Numbered from the stretch's first letter, positions 1 through 7,269 are shown. The stretch is DNA of 9,546 bases from JAIBBG01 sp046304755 (GCA_046304755.1 JBKCDO010000093.1:1-9546), one strand, 5' to 3'. Numbers and translations are program-made. The notes: generated by a model from the letters alone, not told the origin.

Positions 1-20
1 CCCCAGTCCCCAGTACTCAC
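1..20. repeat. Heptamer tandem repeat (edge of an array)
   Basis: The first bases read as 7-bp units, CCCCAGT CCCCAGT followed by ACTCACC, ending just before the stop codon of the S8 peptidase gene. They match, in reverse complement, the GTACTGG/GGGACTG units at 6962-7079 and 8757-8791. The array probably continues to the left of the window. Confidence 0.6.
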
Positions 21-22
21 CC

Positions 23-1696
23 CTACTTCTTCCACGTCTCCGCCAACTTCAACGCCTCATACAAATTGATGACTCCACCCGTAATACTCAGATCACCAAA
101 CTTTACTGTGGTGTTTTTATAGACGCGCGGAGGCATTTCGGACGATTCATTTTTCTTTTTACTAATGAAAATGCGGGCGAAGAATTTACCCATGGCTTTG
201 CGTTCCACCACGCGCGGGATTTTCACCTTGCGATAGCTGGTGGCGCTTTGCATGAGAATGGCCTTCACATCCGCCGCGGTCAGGGTCGGGTAGTAGCTCA
301 TCAAAACCGCTGCTACACCGCTGGCCACAGGCGCCGCCATGCTGGTACCGCTATTGTCTTTGAAACCGCCACCGGGAACTGTGCTGTAGATATCTACGCC
401 GGGAGCGAAGACGTGCACTGATTTTTTACCATAGTTAGAGAAATCCGCGCACAGGGCTTCAACAGATGGTCCGCTGGCGCCGATTTCCATCCAGGTGCTG
501 CAAACGCCACCTTCGTTATAAGTGTCTTTCGGGAAGTTGGGTTGAACGTCGATGTTCTTGGAGTCATTTCCGGCAGCGTGAATCAAGAGTACCCCTTTGC
601 TTTCAGCGTATTTCGCGGCCTCATCAACGGCGGCTTTGCCGGGAGAGAAACTCTTCCCGAAACTCATATTGATGATGCGGGCGCCATTGTCGGCGGCATA
701 GCGAATGGCGTTGGCAACGTCCTTATCGCGTTCATCACCATTGGGCACGCAACGGATAATCATGAGTTGTGCATTCTGACACACCCCATCCATTCCCTTG
801 CCGTTCCAAACTGCACCAACAATACCGGCTACGTGCGTACCGTGTTCCGCTTCCGGACCATCGATATGATTGTTGCCATAGTAACGCTCGTTGATATCGT
901 TGTAATTATCTCCCACCATGTGACGAGGGTCAAACTCGGTATTGAGTTGGTACATCGCCTGCGTTTCATAGTACTTCTTACCCTCGGCAATCTGTGCTTC
1001 AACGTCTTCGGTCATCGTCATGATGACAAAGCCCTGCGCCGCTTGCAGAAACTCATCATCGGTTTGAATGGCGGCTACTTCTTCCACGGTATAGGTGTCT
1101 TTGCCCAGATGCTGACGAACGGCATCTTTCGCGCCGGCGGAGAATTCTTCCACCATCGCCATTTGCATCATGCCACCTTTGGCTTCTTCGGTGCGGCGCT
1201 CGAATTCAGCTTTCATCTTCAGGTAATGCTCATAGTCGGCGCGGTCAGCTTTTGCTATCTGAGAGGCATCCGTTACGCTTCCAAAGCGCGCTTTCTTTTC
1301 GCGGAAAATGCGGGTGAACTCCATATTGTCGACCGATACATCACCACCCGGGCCGCCGATGAAGCTCCATCCGTGCACATCATCCACATAACCGTTTTTA
1401 TCATCATCGATGCCGTTATCGGCTACCTCATCGGTATTCACCCAAATGTTGGCGCGCAAATCCTCGTGAAAAGTTTCTGTTCCACTATCGATGATAGCCA
1501 CAACCACGGGGGTTGCTTTTTTTCCTTTCAATAGCTCATTGTGCGAGCGAATGGCACCGACACCGGCTGTGCCGTCATTGGCATCGAGCATGTGCCATTG
1601 ATTGAAATCGCTTTTAACGGGCGCAACAGCGCTCTGCTGAGCATGCGCATGCAGGGATGAAATGAAGATCCCCGCGGAAATGATGATTCTTTTCAT
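23..1696 (-). CDS. Exported subtilisin-like serine peptidase (S8 family)
   Basis: This encodes a 557-residue peptidase of family S8. The chosen start (ATG at 1694-1696) opens directly on a signal peptide, MKRIIISAGIFISSLHAHA, with likely cleavage after AHA at residue 19. An upstream in-frame ATG at 1801 would put 35 non-signal residues in front and would overlap the mazG promoter, so it is rejected. The catalytic triad is complete: Asp70 in IIDSGT, His285 in EHGTHVAG and Ser452 in NSGTSMAAP, with the oxyanion Asn377 in HAAGND. A DDDKNGYVDD stretch at about residues 97-106 looks able to bind calcium. Asp and His are about 215 residues apart, against about 32 in subtilisin; the insert is rich in charged helical sequence. 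As I recall, such inserts occur in Bacteroidota S8 peptidases. No T9SS tail is visible, so the protein is likely periplasmic or membrane-associated. Its physiological substrate cannot be told. No TAnnTTTG element was found upstream. Confidence 0.93.
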   Translation of the reverse strand: MKRIIISAGIFISSLHAHAQQSAVAPVKSDFNQWHMLDANDGTAGVGAIRSHNELLKGKKATPVVVAIIDSGTETFHEDLRANIWVNTDEVADNGIDDDKNGYVDDVHGWSFIGGPGGDVSVDNMEFTRIFREKKARFGSVTDASQIAKADRADYEHYLKMKAEFERRTEEAKGGMMQMAMVEEFSAGAKDAVRQHLGKDTYTVEEVAAIQTDDEFLQAAQGFVIMTMTEDVEAQIAEGKKYYETQAMYQLNTEFDPRHMVGDNYNDINERYYGNNHIDGPEAEHGTHVAGIVGAVWNGKGMDGVCQNAQLMIIRCVPNGDERDKDVANAIRYAADNGARIINMSFGKSFSPGKAAVDEAAKYAESKGVLLIHAAGNDSKNIDVQPNFPKDTYNEGGVCSTWMEIGASGPSVEALCADFSNYGKKSVHVFAPGVDIYSTVPGGGFKDNSGTSMAAPVASGVAAVLMSYYPTLTAADVKAILMQSATSYRKVKIPRVVERKAMGKFFARIFISKKKNESSEMPPRVYKNTTVKFGDLSITGGVINLYEALKLAETWKK

Positions 1697-1805
1697 GCCG
1701 CTAAGAAACGAAGGTCGAAGGGCATTTTTTGTATGCTTAGATAAATTGTGAATATCACGTTGATCGAGAGAAATGAGCTCAAAAGGCGGATCGAAACACA
1801 TCCTT

Positions 1806-1813
1806 TACTTTTG
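1806..1813 (+). promoter_or_regulatory. Bacteroidota -7 promoter element of mazG
   Basis: TACTTTTG is an exact match to the Bacteroidota -7 consensus TAnnTTTG and ends 4 bases before the mazG ATG. Transcription would then start at or very near the A of the start codon, giving a leaderless or almost leaderless mRNA. I found no TTG at the expected -33 spacing; the nearest upstream TTG, at 1760-1762, is too far away. Confidence 0.5.
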
Positions 1814-1817
1814 AACC

Positions 1818-2591
1818 ATGAATACCATGCAAGCCAAGAAAGACGCCTTTGAGCGATTGTTAATCATCATGGATGAGTTGAGCGCCGGTTGTCCTTGGGA
1901 CAAAAAGCAAACGCTGGAAAGCTTGCGGCATCTGACCATCGAAGAAGTCTATGAGCTCGGTGATGCAATCATCAAAGGTGATTTGGGTGAGTTGAAAATG
2001 GAAATCGGGGATATCCTGTTGCACATGGTGTTCTATGCGAAGATTGCCAGCGAGCAAGGGGCTTTCGACATTGCTGACTCGCTGAACGGCATCTGCGAAA
2101 AGCTAATCAGTCGTCATCCTCATATCTATGGCGACGTGCAAGTGGCCAATGAGGAAGAGGTGAAGTCGAACTGGGAGAAACTCAAACTGAAGGAAGGAAA
2201 GAAAAGCGTGCTCGAAGGTGTTCCACAAGGGCTTCCGGCTTTGGTGAAGGCCTCACGAATACAGGATAAAGCGCGTGGTGTCGGATTTGATTGGGAGCAC
2301 GCTCACCAGGTGTGGGATAAAGTGCAGGAAGAAATCAATGAATTCAAGGTGGAGGCTGACCTCAACAGCGACAAGATGGAGGAGGAATTCGGAGACGTCC
2401 TGTTTTCACTCATCAATTACGCCCGCTTCAAAGGCATCAACCCCGAGGATGCCCTGGAACGCACCAACCGCAAGTTCATCAAACGTTTCCAATACCTCGA
2501 GGTGGAAAGCGCCAAAGACGGTAAACAACTGGGTGAGATGACCCTCGACGAAATGGATGTCTATTGGAATCGAGCGAAGCGGCTTGGGTGA
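1818..2591 (+). CDS. mazG: Nucleoside triphosphate pyrophosphohydrolase MazG
   Basis: This 257-residue protein has the size and two-domain layout of bacterial MazG, which hydrolyses (d)NTPs to the monophosphate and pyrophosphate in the cytoplasm and is thought to clean up non-canonical nucleotides. The first MazG domain carries CPWDKKQT (residues 25-32), the metal-binding EEVYE (42-46) and EIGD (62-65), followed by SRHPHIYGD (98-106). The linker SVLEGVPQGLPALVKA (130-145) is typical of the family. The second domain carries EEINE (171-175) and EFGD (190-193), then NPEDALERTNRKFIKRF, also typical. All acidic metal ligands are present in both halves. It stands alone, divergent from the S8 peptidase gene with a 121-bp gap, and no toxin-antitoxin partner is next to it. 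A second ATG at codon 4 is possible, but the first sits correctly behind the -7 element. Confidence 0.96.
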   Translation: MNTMQAKKDAFERLLIIMDELSAGCPWDKKQTLESLRHLTIEEVYELGDAIIKGDLGELKMEIGDILLHMVFYAKIASEQGAFDIADSLNGICEKLISRHPHIYGDVQVANEEEVKSNWEKLKLKEGKKSVLEGVPQGLPALVKASRIQDKARGVGFDWEHAHQVWDKVQEEINEFKVEADLNSDKMEEEFGDVLFSLINYARFKGINPEDALERTNRKFIKRFQYLEVESAKDGKQLGEMTLDEMDVYWNRAKRLG

Positions 2592-2592
2592 A

Positions 2593-2640
2593 GGACCCAT
2601 CCCCGGCCCTTCCCAAAGGGAAGGGAGAACCCTTCTCGCA
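2593..2640 (+). repeat. Interspersed palindromic repeat, copy 1
   Basis: This 48-bp element starts one base after the mazG stop codon. Its core CCCTTCCCAAAGGGAAGGG is a near-perfect palindrome that can fold into a hairpin, flanked by GGACCCATCCCCGG and AGAACCCTTCTCGC. It may double as the mazG transcript end, although no T-run follows. Four more copies lie within the next 400 bp. Elements of this kind are, as I recall, widespread in Bacteroidota gaps and are often mistranslated as short proteins containing PSPALPKGKG. Confidence 0.8.
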
Positions 2641-2681
2641 TAGGGCAATTGAGGTAGTTTGAGGTGTTGCTGTTATATAAC

Positions 2682-2728
2682 GGACCCATCCCCGGCCCTT
2701 CCCAAAGGGAAGGGAGAACCCTTCTTGC
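2682..2728 (+). repeat. Interspersed palindromic repeat, copy 2
   Basis: This is almost identical to the copy at 2593-2640 and in the same orientation; the clear difference is CTTGC instead of CTCGC near the right end. The 41 bases between the two copies (2641-2681) carry no recognisable gene. Confidence 0.8.
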
Positions 2729-2776
2729 CAAATAAGTGCAGTGTTTCTAAAGGCTCCGAACCAACATCCACCCTTC

Positions 2777-2996
2777 GCGAGAAGGTCCTCCCTTCCCTTT
2801 GGGACGGGTCGGGGATGGGTTCATTGGTGACCCCCTGTCGCATTCCACACAGGAGCGCCGCAAGCGAGAAGTTTCTCCCTTCCCTTTGGGAAGGGCCGGG
2901 GATGGGCTCATTGGTGAACCCCTGTCGCATTCCACACAAGAGCGCCGCAAGCGAGAAGGTCCTCCCTTCCCATTGGGAAGGGTCGGGGATTGGCCC
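2777..2996 (-). repeat. 87-bp tandem repeat array with three inverted palindromic repeats
   Basis: Two full units (2777-2863 and 2864-2950) and a partial third (2951-2996) repeat with an exact 87-bp period. Each begins with the 46-bp palindromic element in the opposite orientation to copies 1 and 2 (GCGAGAAG, CTCCCTTCCC, TTTGGGA, GGGG). In the full units this is followed by a 41-bp conserved spacer containing CCTGTCGCATTCCACACA and GCGCCGCAA. The two spacers differ at only two positions, so the duplication is recent. Open frames across the array on both strands are low-complexity products of the repeat, not genes. The 48 bases 2729-2776, between copy 2 and the array, hold nothing recognisable. 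Confidence 0.8.
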
Positions 2997-3006
2997 CGCC
3001 ACCAAC

Positions 3007-3037
3007 AAAAAAAGGCACCGCCTTAGCAGTGCCTTTT
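3007..3037 (-). terminator. Intrinsic terminator of the S1 protease gene
   Basis: A 9-bp perfect stem (AAAAGGCAC at 3010-3018 pairing with GTGCCTTTT at 3029-3037) has a 10-base loop. Read on the minus strand it ends in seven Ts, 19 bases after the protease stop codon. On the plus strand it could also weakly stop readthrough from the repeat region. Confidence 0.85.
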
Positions 3038-3056
3038 CATATTATCTGAGAAATGA

Positions 3057-5321
3057 TTAGTGACGAACCACAACCTGACGGTTAACCGGTCCGTTGAGGG
3101 TCATTACGGATACCATGTAAATACCGGAAGGCAACTCACTCGTGTCGATAGTGTATACAGTGGCTGCGTTTATTTGTGAGAATACCTCGCGACCAACAGC
3201 ATCGAAAATACGAATGCCCGAAAGTGACGATGATGACTCTATACGCAGCATATCTTCAGCGGGGTTGGGGTACACCGAAAGTGATGTGGAAACCGCAGTT
3301 TCGATGGCCAGCGTCGATGTGCAAACATTGGTAGTTTCAGAATCCGTGAATTCTCCACCTGCAGCCACGACAGCTCCATTGGGGTTTGTGACGGTGTAGA
3401 TACCATCGCCATAAGCGCAGCAGATGCCATCTCCGTAGTCATCGATAATGGTAAAATCATAGCATCCTGCCGGCACACACACGTCCAAATTGATTGTTCC
3501 GCCTGTGTATCCTGCGCCTGACGCCACCGTTGTTCCGCCTGCATTGACCAACTCCCAAGAGGTCTCCTCCGGATAATCGTCGAAGGTGATTTGGATGTTG
3601 AAGAAACTGGCTGTTCCGCTGATAGCTGAGAAGTTAAACGTGCTGGTGTCGTTGCTGGTGATGTCGTCCGCACCATTACCGTTGACATTTGTAATCCACA
3701 CAACGAGGGTGTTGTTGCCGTCAGCAGCAGTCAAATCAGGGAGATTTACCGAAGCAGATTGATTGGAATTCAAAGAACCTGTCCAGTCAATCGTGGCAAC
3801 GGTGCCATTGTTCAATTGGTAATTGATGGTGCACGAAGTCAATAACGACGTTCCATGGTTGATGAAAGAAAACACCGGAGAAACAGTCGAACTGCAGTTG
3901 TTCTCATCGATGTTGCTGATGCCGGACGCCAAAGCATCCACCTCAGGCAATGTGAATCCTTCCGGATACCCGTCCAACACAAGCACACCGGTATTAAGTG
4001 GGTCGAGCCAGTCGCGCAAGCGGGTGGCAGCTGTATTCCCGTTATCCCAGCTTACGCCGAAACGACCATAGAAATCATATTGACCGTTGCCGACGTTGCC
4101 GTTGCAAGCACTGGCACCGCCGTAAAGCTGACCGATAATACGGTGATCCTGGTTGAAAAGGGGCGATCCGCTTGATCCCGGCTCTGTTACAGCCAATTCC
4201 CATTCATCAATCCACCACACTTGTGCGCCGCCTGAAACGTCGTGATAAGCGGCGTCGTCATCGCGCGAAAACTTTTTCACATTACCACCCGGGTGGTGAA
4301 TGCAAACGGTTGATGTCACCGCATTTTCGCTGTCGGTGGCATCCCAGCCTGCGTATTGCACATTATAAGAAGCCGGCGGGGTATCGTTGAGCAATAAGAG
4401 GGCAACATCACTGCCGGCATTGTTGGCTACCAGGTCGGCACCTGAAATCAGATCCGTGGTTGGACCGTTATTACCTGTACAACTGGTTGCTTCATGATTA
4501 AAATAGAATACCCAGTTACCCGTGTTTGAGCCTTGTGTGCAGTGGTTAGCAGTCAGGAAATAGGGTGTGCCGTCATTCGCGGTATTGTTGACCATGGCAC
4601 CGGTGCAGATTCCACTTCCGCCTTCAACGATGATCGCCACCGAACGTTTTTCGATTTGCCAATCGGCCGCCTCAGGACAATTAACACCTACGTTGCATCC
4701 ACCGGATGATCCAAATGGACCGCGCAGTGCTTCAATGGCGTCCTGTACAAATGGGCTCGATGCAAAAGGACGGTAGGTGTGAACTACTTCACCAATAGTC
4801 AAAGATGATTGATCGAATAGGTGAGTAGGACAGCTGTATTCTACCACAATTTTATCGCCGTGAACGAGTCCGCAGGCTAATACGCCCGTTGGCTTCACGT
4901 TCTTGTGGTTGAAGGAACCAAGGAATTCCTTACGGTCGGCCGACCAAATAAAGAGTTCGCCGCCTTTGGGCACTTGAAATTCATCGAAACGGATGCTGAT
5001 GGAAAGTGCTCCCGGACATTCAATGCCGAGCATCCAGGTGGTTGTTCCGTGGGTAGCATCGTTGGTGAGGATACCTGCATTATTGATGTCGAAATTCGTC
5101 TCGAATTCAACACCGAAGCGGTAAGGGATGTCTTTGTATTGGTCGGTGATGGCATCTTCCAGCGCCAGACGTTCGCGGTCGATGGAGCCCAATCGTTCGT
5201 AGCTGAAGGAGGAAGGAACGGTTTTGTTTGCCCAATTGTTGGGCTGACCGCCGTGACTAAGTTGAGCCATGGCGGCTGTGCCTGCAAGGAGGCAAAGTGC
5301 GGTGAGTAACGGTTTTATCAT
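3057..5321 (-). CDS. Secreted trypsin-like serine protease (lysyl-endopeptidase-like) with T9SS sorting domain
   Basis: The 754-residue product starts with a signal peptide cleaved after AMA (about residue 19). The protease core (about 226-440) has a chymotrypsin-fold triad: His260 in FLTANHC, Asp305 in GSDVALL and Ser384 in PGSSGSPLF. The NHC and GSSGSP contexts resemble lysyl endopeptidase (Achromobacter protease I type), but Lys specificity is inference. A pro-region precedes the core. After it come a CARDB-like beta domain (about 470-567), a Cys-rich domain with ITFDDYPEETSWEL and DDYGDGICCAYGDG (about 576-645) of a kind recurrent in T9SS-exported proteins, and a C-terminal sorting domain (about 680-754) with VYPNPAEDMLRIE and the ending RQVVVRH. 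It should cross the outer membrane by T9SS and be released or anchored at the surface, degrading proteins. It lies 152 bp downstream of the MopE/PKD gene on the same strand and ends in its own terminator. No clear -7 element is visible ahead of its ATG. Confidence 0.93.
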   Translation of the reverse strand: MIKPLLTALCLLAGTAAMAQLSHGGQPNNWANKTVPSSFSYERLGSIDRERLALEDAITDQYKDIPYRFGVEFETNFDINNAGILTNDATHGTTTWMLGIECPGALSISIRFDEFQVPKGGELFIWSADRKEFLGSFNHKNVKPTGVLACGLVHGDKIVVEYSCPTHLFDQSSLTIGEVVHTYRPFASSPFVQDAIEALRGPFGSSGGCNVGVNCPEAADWQIEKRSVAIIVEGGSGICTGAMVNNTANDGTPYFLTANHCTQGSNTGNWVFYFNHEATSCTGNNGPTTDLISGADLVANNAGSDVALLLLNDTPPASYNVQYAGWDATDSENAVTSTVCIHHPGGNVKKFSRDDDAAYHDVSGGAQVWWIDEWELAVTEPGSSGSPLFNQDHRIIGQLYGGASACNGNVGNGQYDFYGRFGVSWDNGNTAATRLRDWLDPLNTGVLVLDGYPEGFTLPEVDALASGISNIDENNCSSTVSPVFSFINHGTSLLTSCTINYQLNNGTVATIDWTGSLNSNQSASVNLPDLTAADGNNTLVVWITNVNGNGADDITSNDTSTFNFSAISGTASFFNIQITFDDYPEETSWELVNAGGTTVASGAGYTGGTINLDVCVPAGCYDFTIIDDYGDGICCAYGDGIYTVTNPNGAVVAAGGEFTDSETTNVCTSTLAIETAVSTSLSVYPNPAEDMLRIESSSSLSGIRIFDAVGREVFSQINAATVYTIDTSELPSGIYMVSVMTLNGPVNRQVVVRH

Positions 5322-5396
5322 TGCTTGGTTTTTTCAATAGCTAATACCACTTCAAGGACTCCTTCCTTGGGTGGCGTGTTATAGTTGGTCTATAGA

Positions 5397-5437
5397 CACG
5401 AATGCACGAATTTTCGTAAAAAATTCGTGCATTCGTG
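5397..5437. repeat. Perfect 18-bp inverted repeat between two secreted-protein genes
   Basis: The arm CACGAATGCACGAATTTT (5397-5414) is exactly reverse-complemented at 5420-5437, with a 5-base loop. It lies between the stop of the MopE/PKD gene and the start of the S1 protease gene. It may act as a terminator or mRNA-end stabiliser for the former, but no T-run follows the stem. The motif resembles an interspersed repeat I associate with Bacteroidota gaps. A smaller hairpin (CCACC at 5447-5451 with GGTGG at 5459-5463) lies between it and the upstream gene. Confidence 0.75.
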
Positions 5438-5473
5438 GCAACAACCCCACCTATTACCGGTGGTGTATACAAA

Positions 5474-6871
5474 TTACTTCATAACAACCCTACGGATTGA
5501 TCCGCTTGGGGTAGTTACAACGACGGTGTAGGCACCATGGCTCCAAGTTGCGGTGGAGAAGGAGTAGGTGTTGCGTTGGGTTGAAACAACGATTTGTTCC
5601 TGTGCTATCAAAGCGCCGGTCATATCGTAACACGATACTTGTGCTTTACCGGCCAATGCTGATTGGATGTTGAGTGTGAGCTCTTCGTTGAATGGACATG
5701 GGAAGGCGTCTACAACGGCTTCAGCAGCAACTTCGGTTACATTATTTGGAACAGCATTCACCACGTTCAGGGTAAAGCCGGTCATTGGCATACCGCCCGG
5801 CAAGAAGTCGCCTTCAGGGGTAACGGTGAAGGTTACGCAAGTCATTCCCGTGCAGCCGCTGGCATCTGTTACGGTGAGGCAAACAGTGTAGGTGCCGTCG
5901 AGTTCGTAGATGTTGGTAGGGAAGGCCTCGGTAGAAGTATTGCCATCACCGAATGACCAGAAGTAGGTCATCGTGTTGGAAGGATTGAATGGGAAGAGAA
6001 TCCATACAACGCCCGGAGTTTCGCTCCACAAGGCAGAGTCGCTAATCAGCGTAATTTCCGGATTGCAACCGCCTGTTCCGCCGCCCGTGCAGCCTTCTTC
6101 ATCAACAACACTGTTACAGTTATTGTCAATCATATCGGCGCAGATCTCGGGCATTCCCGGGTTGATCATATAGTCCATGTCGTTGCAATCGATGGAAGAG
6201 TCATATCCGTCCATGTCGAAATCAAACAATCCACCGCCGCAGCCTTCGTCAACGAGAATGTTGCAGTTGTTGTCGATGCTGTCGCCACAGATTTCCATGG
6301 CGTTAGGGTTGATGGTTGCGTCGTTGTCGTTACAGTCGAAAGAGCTGATGAAACCGTCGTTATCGTTATCGGTCTCACCGCCGCCACCACAGCCTTCATC
6401 GAGTGCGCCATCGCAGTTATTATCCATGAAATCGCCGCAGAATTCTTCCATGGCCGGATTTACGTACGGATCGTTGTCGTTGCAATCAACTGAGCTGTCA
6501 AATCCGTCTTGGTCAAAGTCGCTCGATCCGCCCATAGTGATGACGACATTGTTCGCCGTATTGGCATAAACCATTTGTTCAATGCAGATCACAAAGCCGC
6601 AATTAGGCGAAGGGGTTACGCAAACGGTCAGGTTCACCGCTTCTGAGGTCGTAGGCAGGAGAGCACCATAGACGCCGATTGCACCGGCCATTCCAAAGGT
6701 GACTTCACCGGCATTGGTGGAGTCTTCGCCGGCATAGTAGGTCCCTGAGACGGTCATAATCTCGCAGATCGGATCCACGCCGATGATGGTTCCGTTAACG
6801 TAGGTACCTTGAGCGAAAGCCGCAGCAGTCAAGGCGACAAACGCAAATGTTGAGAGTAAAAGTTTTTTCAC
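5474..6871 (-). CDS. Secreted protein with MopE-type repeats, PKD domain and T9SS-like tail
   Basis: The GTG at 6869-6871 is taken as start because it opens exactly on the signal peptide (M)KKLLLSTFAFVALTAAAFA. The frame is open upstream to a TTG at 6931, which would bury the signal behind 20 polar residues. The product is 465 residues. After a roughly 95-residue N-terminal domain with several Cys come three repeats of about 45 residues (118-161, 168-211, 217-261), each with DxDGF/Y, SSxDCND, INP or VNP, C(G/A)DxxDNNC and VDEGC or a close variant. This is the putative metal-binding motif of MopE-type proteins, probably binding calcium and braced by disulphides. A PKD domain follows (about 269-352; WSFGDG at 305-310). 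The last 80 residues resemble a T9SS sorting domain, but the usual YPNP box reads FPCPF. The protein is likely surface-exposed or released, structural or adhesive. No enzyme motif is visible. Confidence 0.88.
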   Translation of the reverse strand: MKKLLLSTFAFVALTAAAFAQGTYVNGTIIGVDPICEIMTVSGTYYAGEDSTNAGEVTFGMAGAIGVYGALLPTTSEAVNLTVCVTPSPNCGFVICIEQMVYANTANNVVITMGGSSDFDQDGFDSSVDCNDNDPYVNPAMEEFCGDFMDNNCDGALDEGCGGGGETDNDNDGFISSFDCNDNDATINPNAMEICGDSIDNNCNILVDEGCGGGLFDFDMDGYDSSIDCNDMDYMINPGMPEICADMIDNNCNSVVDEEGCTGGGTGGCNPEITLISDSALWSETPGVVWILFPFNPSNTMTYFWSFGDGNTSTEAFPTNIYELDGTYTVCLTVTDASGCTGMTCVTFTVTPEGDFLPGGMPMTGFTLNVVNAVPNNVTEVAAEAVVDAFPCPFNEELTLNIQSALAGKAQVSCYDMTGALIAQEQIVVSTQRNTYSFSTATWSHGAYTVVVTTPSGSIRRVVMK

Positions 6872-6895
6872 GTGCAAATGATTTTGTTTGTGGGA

Positions 6896-6903
6896 CGAAG
6901 ATA
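6896..6903 (-). promoter_or_regulatory. Possible -7 element for the MopE/PKD gene
   Basis: On the minus strand TATCTTCG matches TAnnTTTG at all fixed positions but one and ends 24 bases before the GTG start. No TTG is visible at a -33 position. If real, it excludes the longer TTG start at 6931. Confidence 0.3.
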
Positions 6904-6923
6904 GAGCGGTTATTTTTGCCCAC

Positions 6924-6941
6924 CCCGACAAAAGAGTCGGG
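6924..6941. other. Short hairpin
   Basis: CCCGAC and GTCGGG form a 6-bp perfect stem around the loop AAAAGA. No T-run follows on either strand, so I do not call it a terminator. It lies just upstream of the MopE/PKD promoter candidate, next to the heptamer array. Confidence 0.4.
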
Positions 6942-6961
6942 AATATTGGAGTACTAAATGG

Positions 6962-7079
6962 GTACTGGGTACTGAGTACTGAGTACTGGGTACTGAGTAC
7001 TGGGTACTGAGTACTGGGTACTGAGTACAGGGTAATGAGAACTGAGTGCTGAATTATTCAGTCCCCAGTCCTCAGTCCC
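6962..7079. repeat. Heptamer tandem repeat array
   Basis: Thirteen 7-bp units (6962-7052) alternate between GTACTGG and GTACTGA, decaying at the right end to GTACAGG, GTAATGA, GAACTGA and GTGCTGA. A 6-base gap is followed by three units in the opposite sense, CAGTCCC CAGTCCT CAGTCCC (7059-7079). The two halves can partly pair into a long imperfect hairpin. It sits between the MopE/PKD promoter region and tRNA-Ser. Open frames across it are repeat translations. This is a short tandemly repeated repetitive sequence, similar in style to the heptameric ones known from cyanobacteria. Confidence 0.9.
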
Positions 7080-7087
7080 CAAAAAAA

Positions 7088-7173
<86 letters not shown>

Positions 7174-7189
7174 AAGAAAATGAAAGAAG

Positions 7190-7214
7190 AAATCCGGTGA
7201 AGCCGGATTTTTTT
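7190..7214 (+). terminator. Intrinsic terminator after tRNA-Ser
   Basis: AAATCCGG (7190-7197) pairs with CCGGATTT (7203-7210) around a 5-base loop, and the 3' side runs into seven Ts (7208-7214). It begins 18 bases after the tRNA, so the tRNA is probably transcribed alone. Confidence 0.88.
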
Positions 7215-7218
7215 GTTT

Positions 7219-7269
7219 GGAAGCCCTGAAAATATCCAAGGCGCAGCCTTGAGGATTTTCGGGGCTTCC
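7219..7269. repeat. Long imperfect hairpin (24-bp arms, 3-base loop)
   Basis: The left arm 7219-7242 begins GGAAGCCCTGAAAAT and ends CCAAGGC. It pairs with 7246-7269, which begins GCCTTGAGG and ends GGGGCTTCC. About 21 of 24 positions pair, and one further position is a G-T wobble. Only the right arm recurs, at 7357-7380, within the direct repeat. Such cruciform-forming elements are typical of interspersed repeats in this phylum. Confidence 0.75.

Noticed and set aside
542..1534. A 330-codon open frame on the plus strand, opposite the S8 peptidase gene
   Set aside because: It is antisense to a gene with an intact catalytic triad and signal peptide, and its product shows no domain. Its length comes from the codon use of the real gene.
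1697..1801. 35-residue N-terminal extension of the S8 peptidase from an ATG at 1801
   Set aside because: It would put a polar segment before a clear signal peptide and run to within 17 bases of mazG, close to its promoter element.
1818..2591. MazG as part of a toxin-antitoxin (mazEF) locus
   Set aside because: No mazE or mazF reading frame is present on either side; the gene stands alone between the peptidase and the repeats.
2777..2996. CRISPR array
   Set aside because: The period is regular, but the supposed spacers are nearly identical to each other, the repeat is a long palindrome of an interspersed type, and there are no cas genes.
2659..3060. Open frames of 67-133 codons on both strands across the repeat region
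   Set aside because: Their products consist of repeated PSPALPKGKG-type and GPSQREGR-type segments that exactly follow the DNA repeat units.
6089..6520. Shadow frames opposite the MopE repeats, with Ser/Pro-rich products
   Set aside because: They are products of the internally repeated coding sequence on the other strand and have no start signals or domains.
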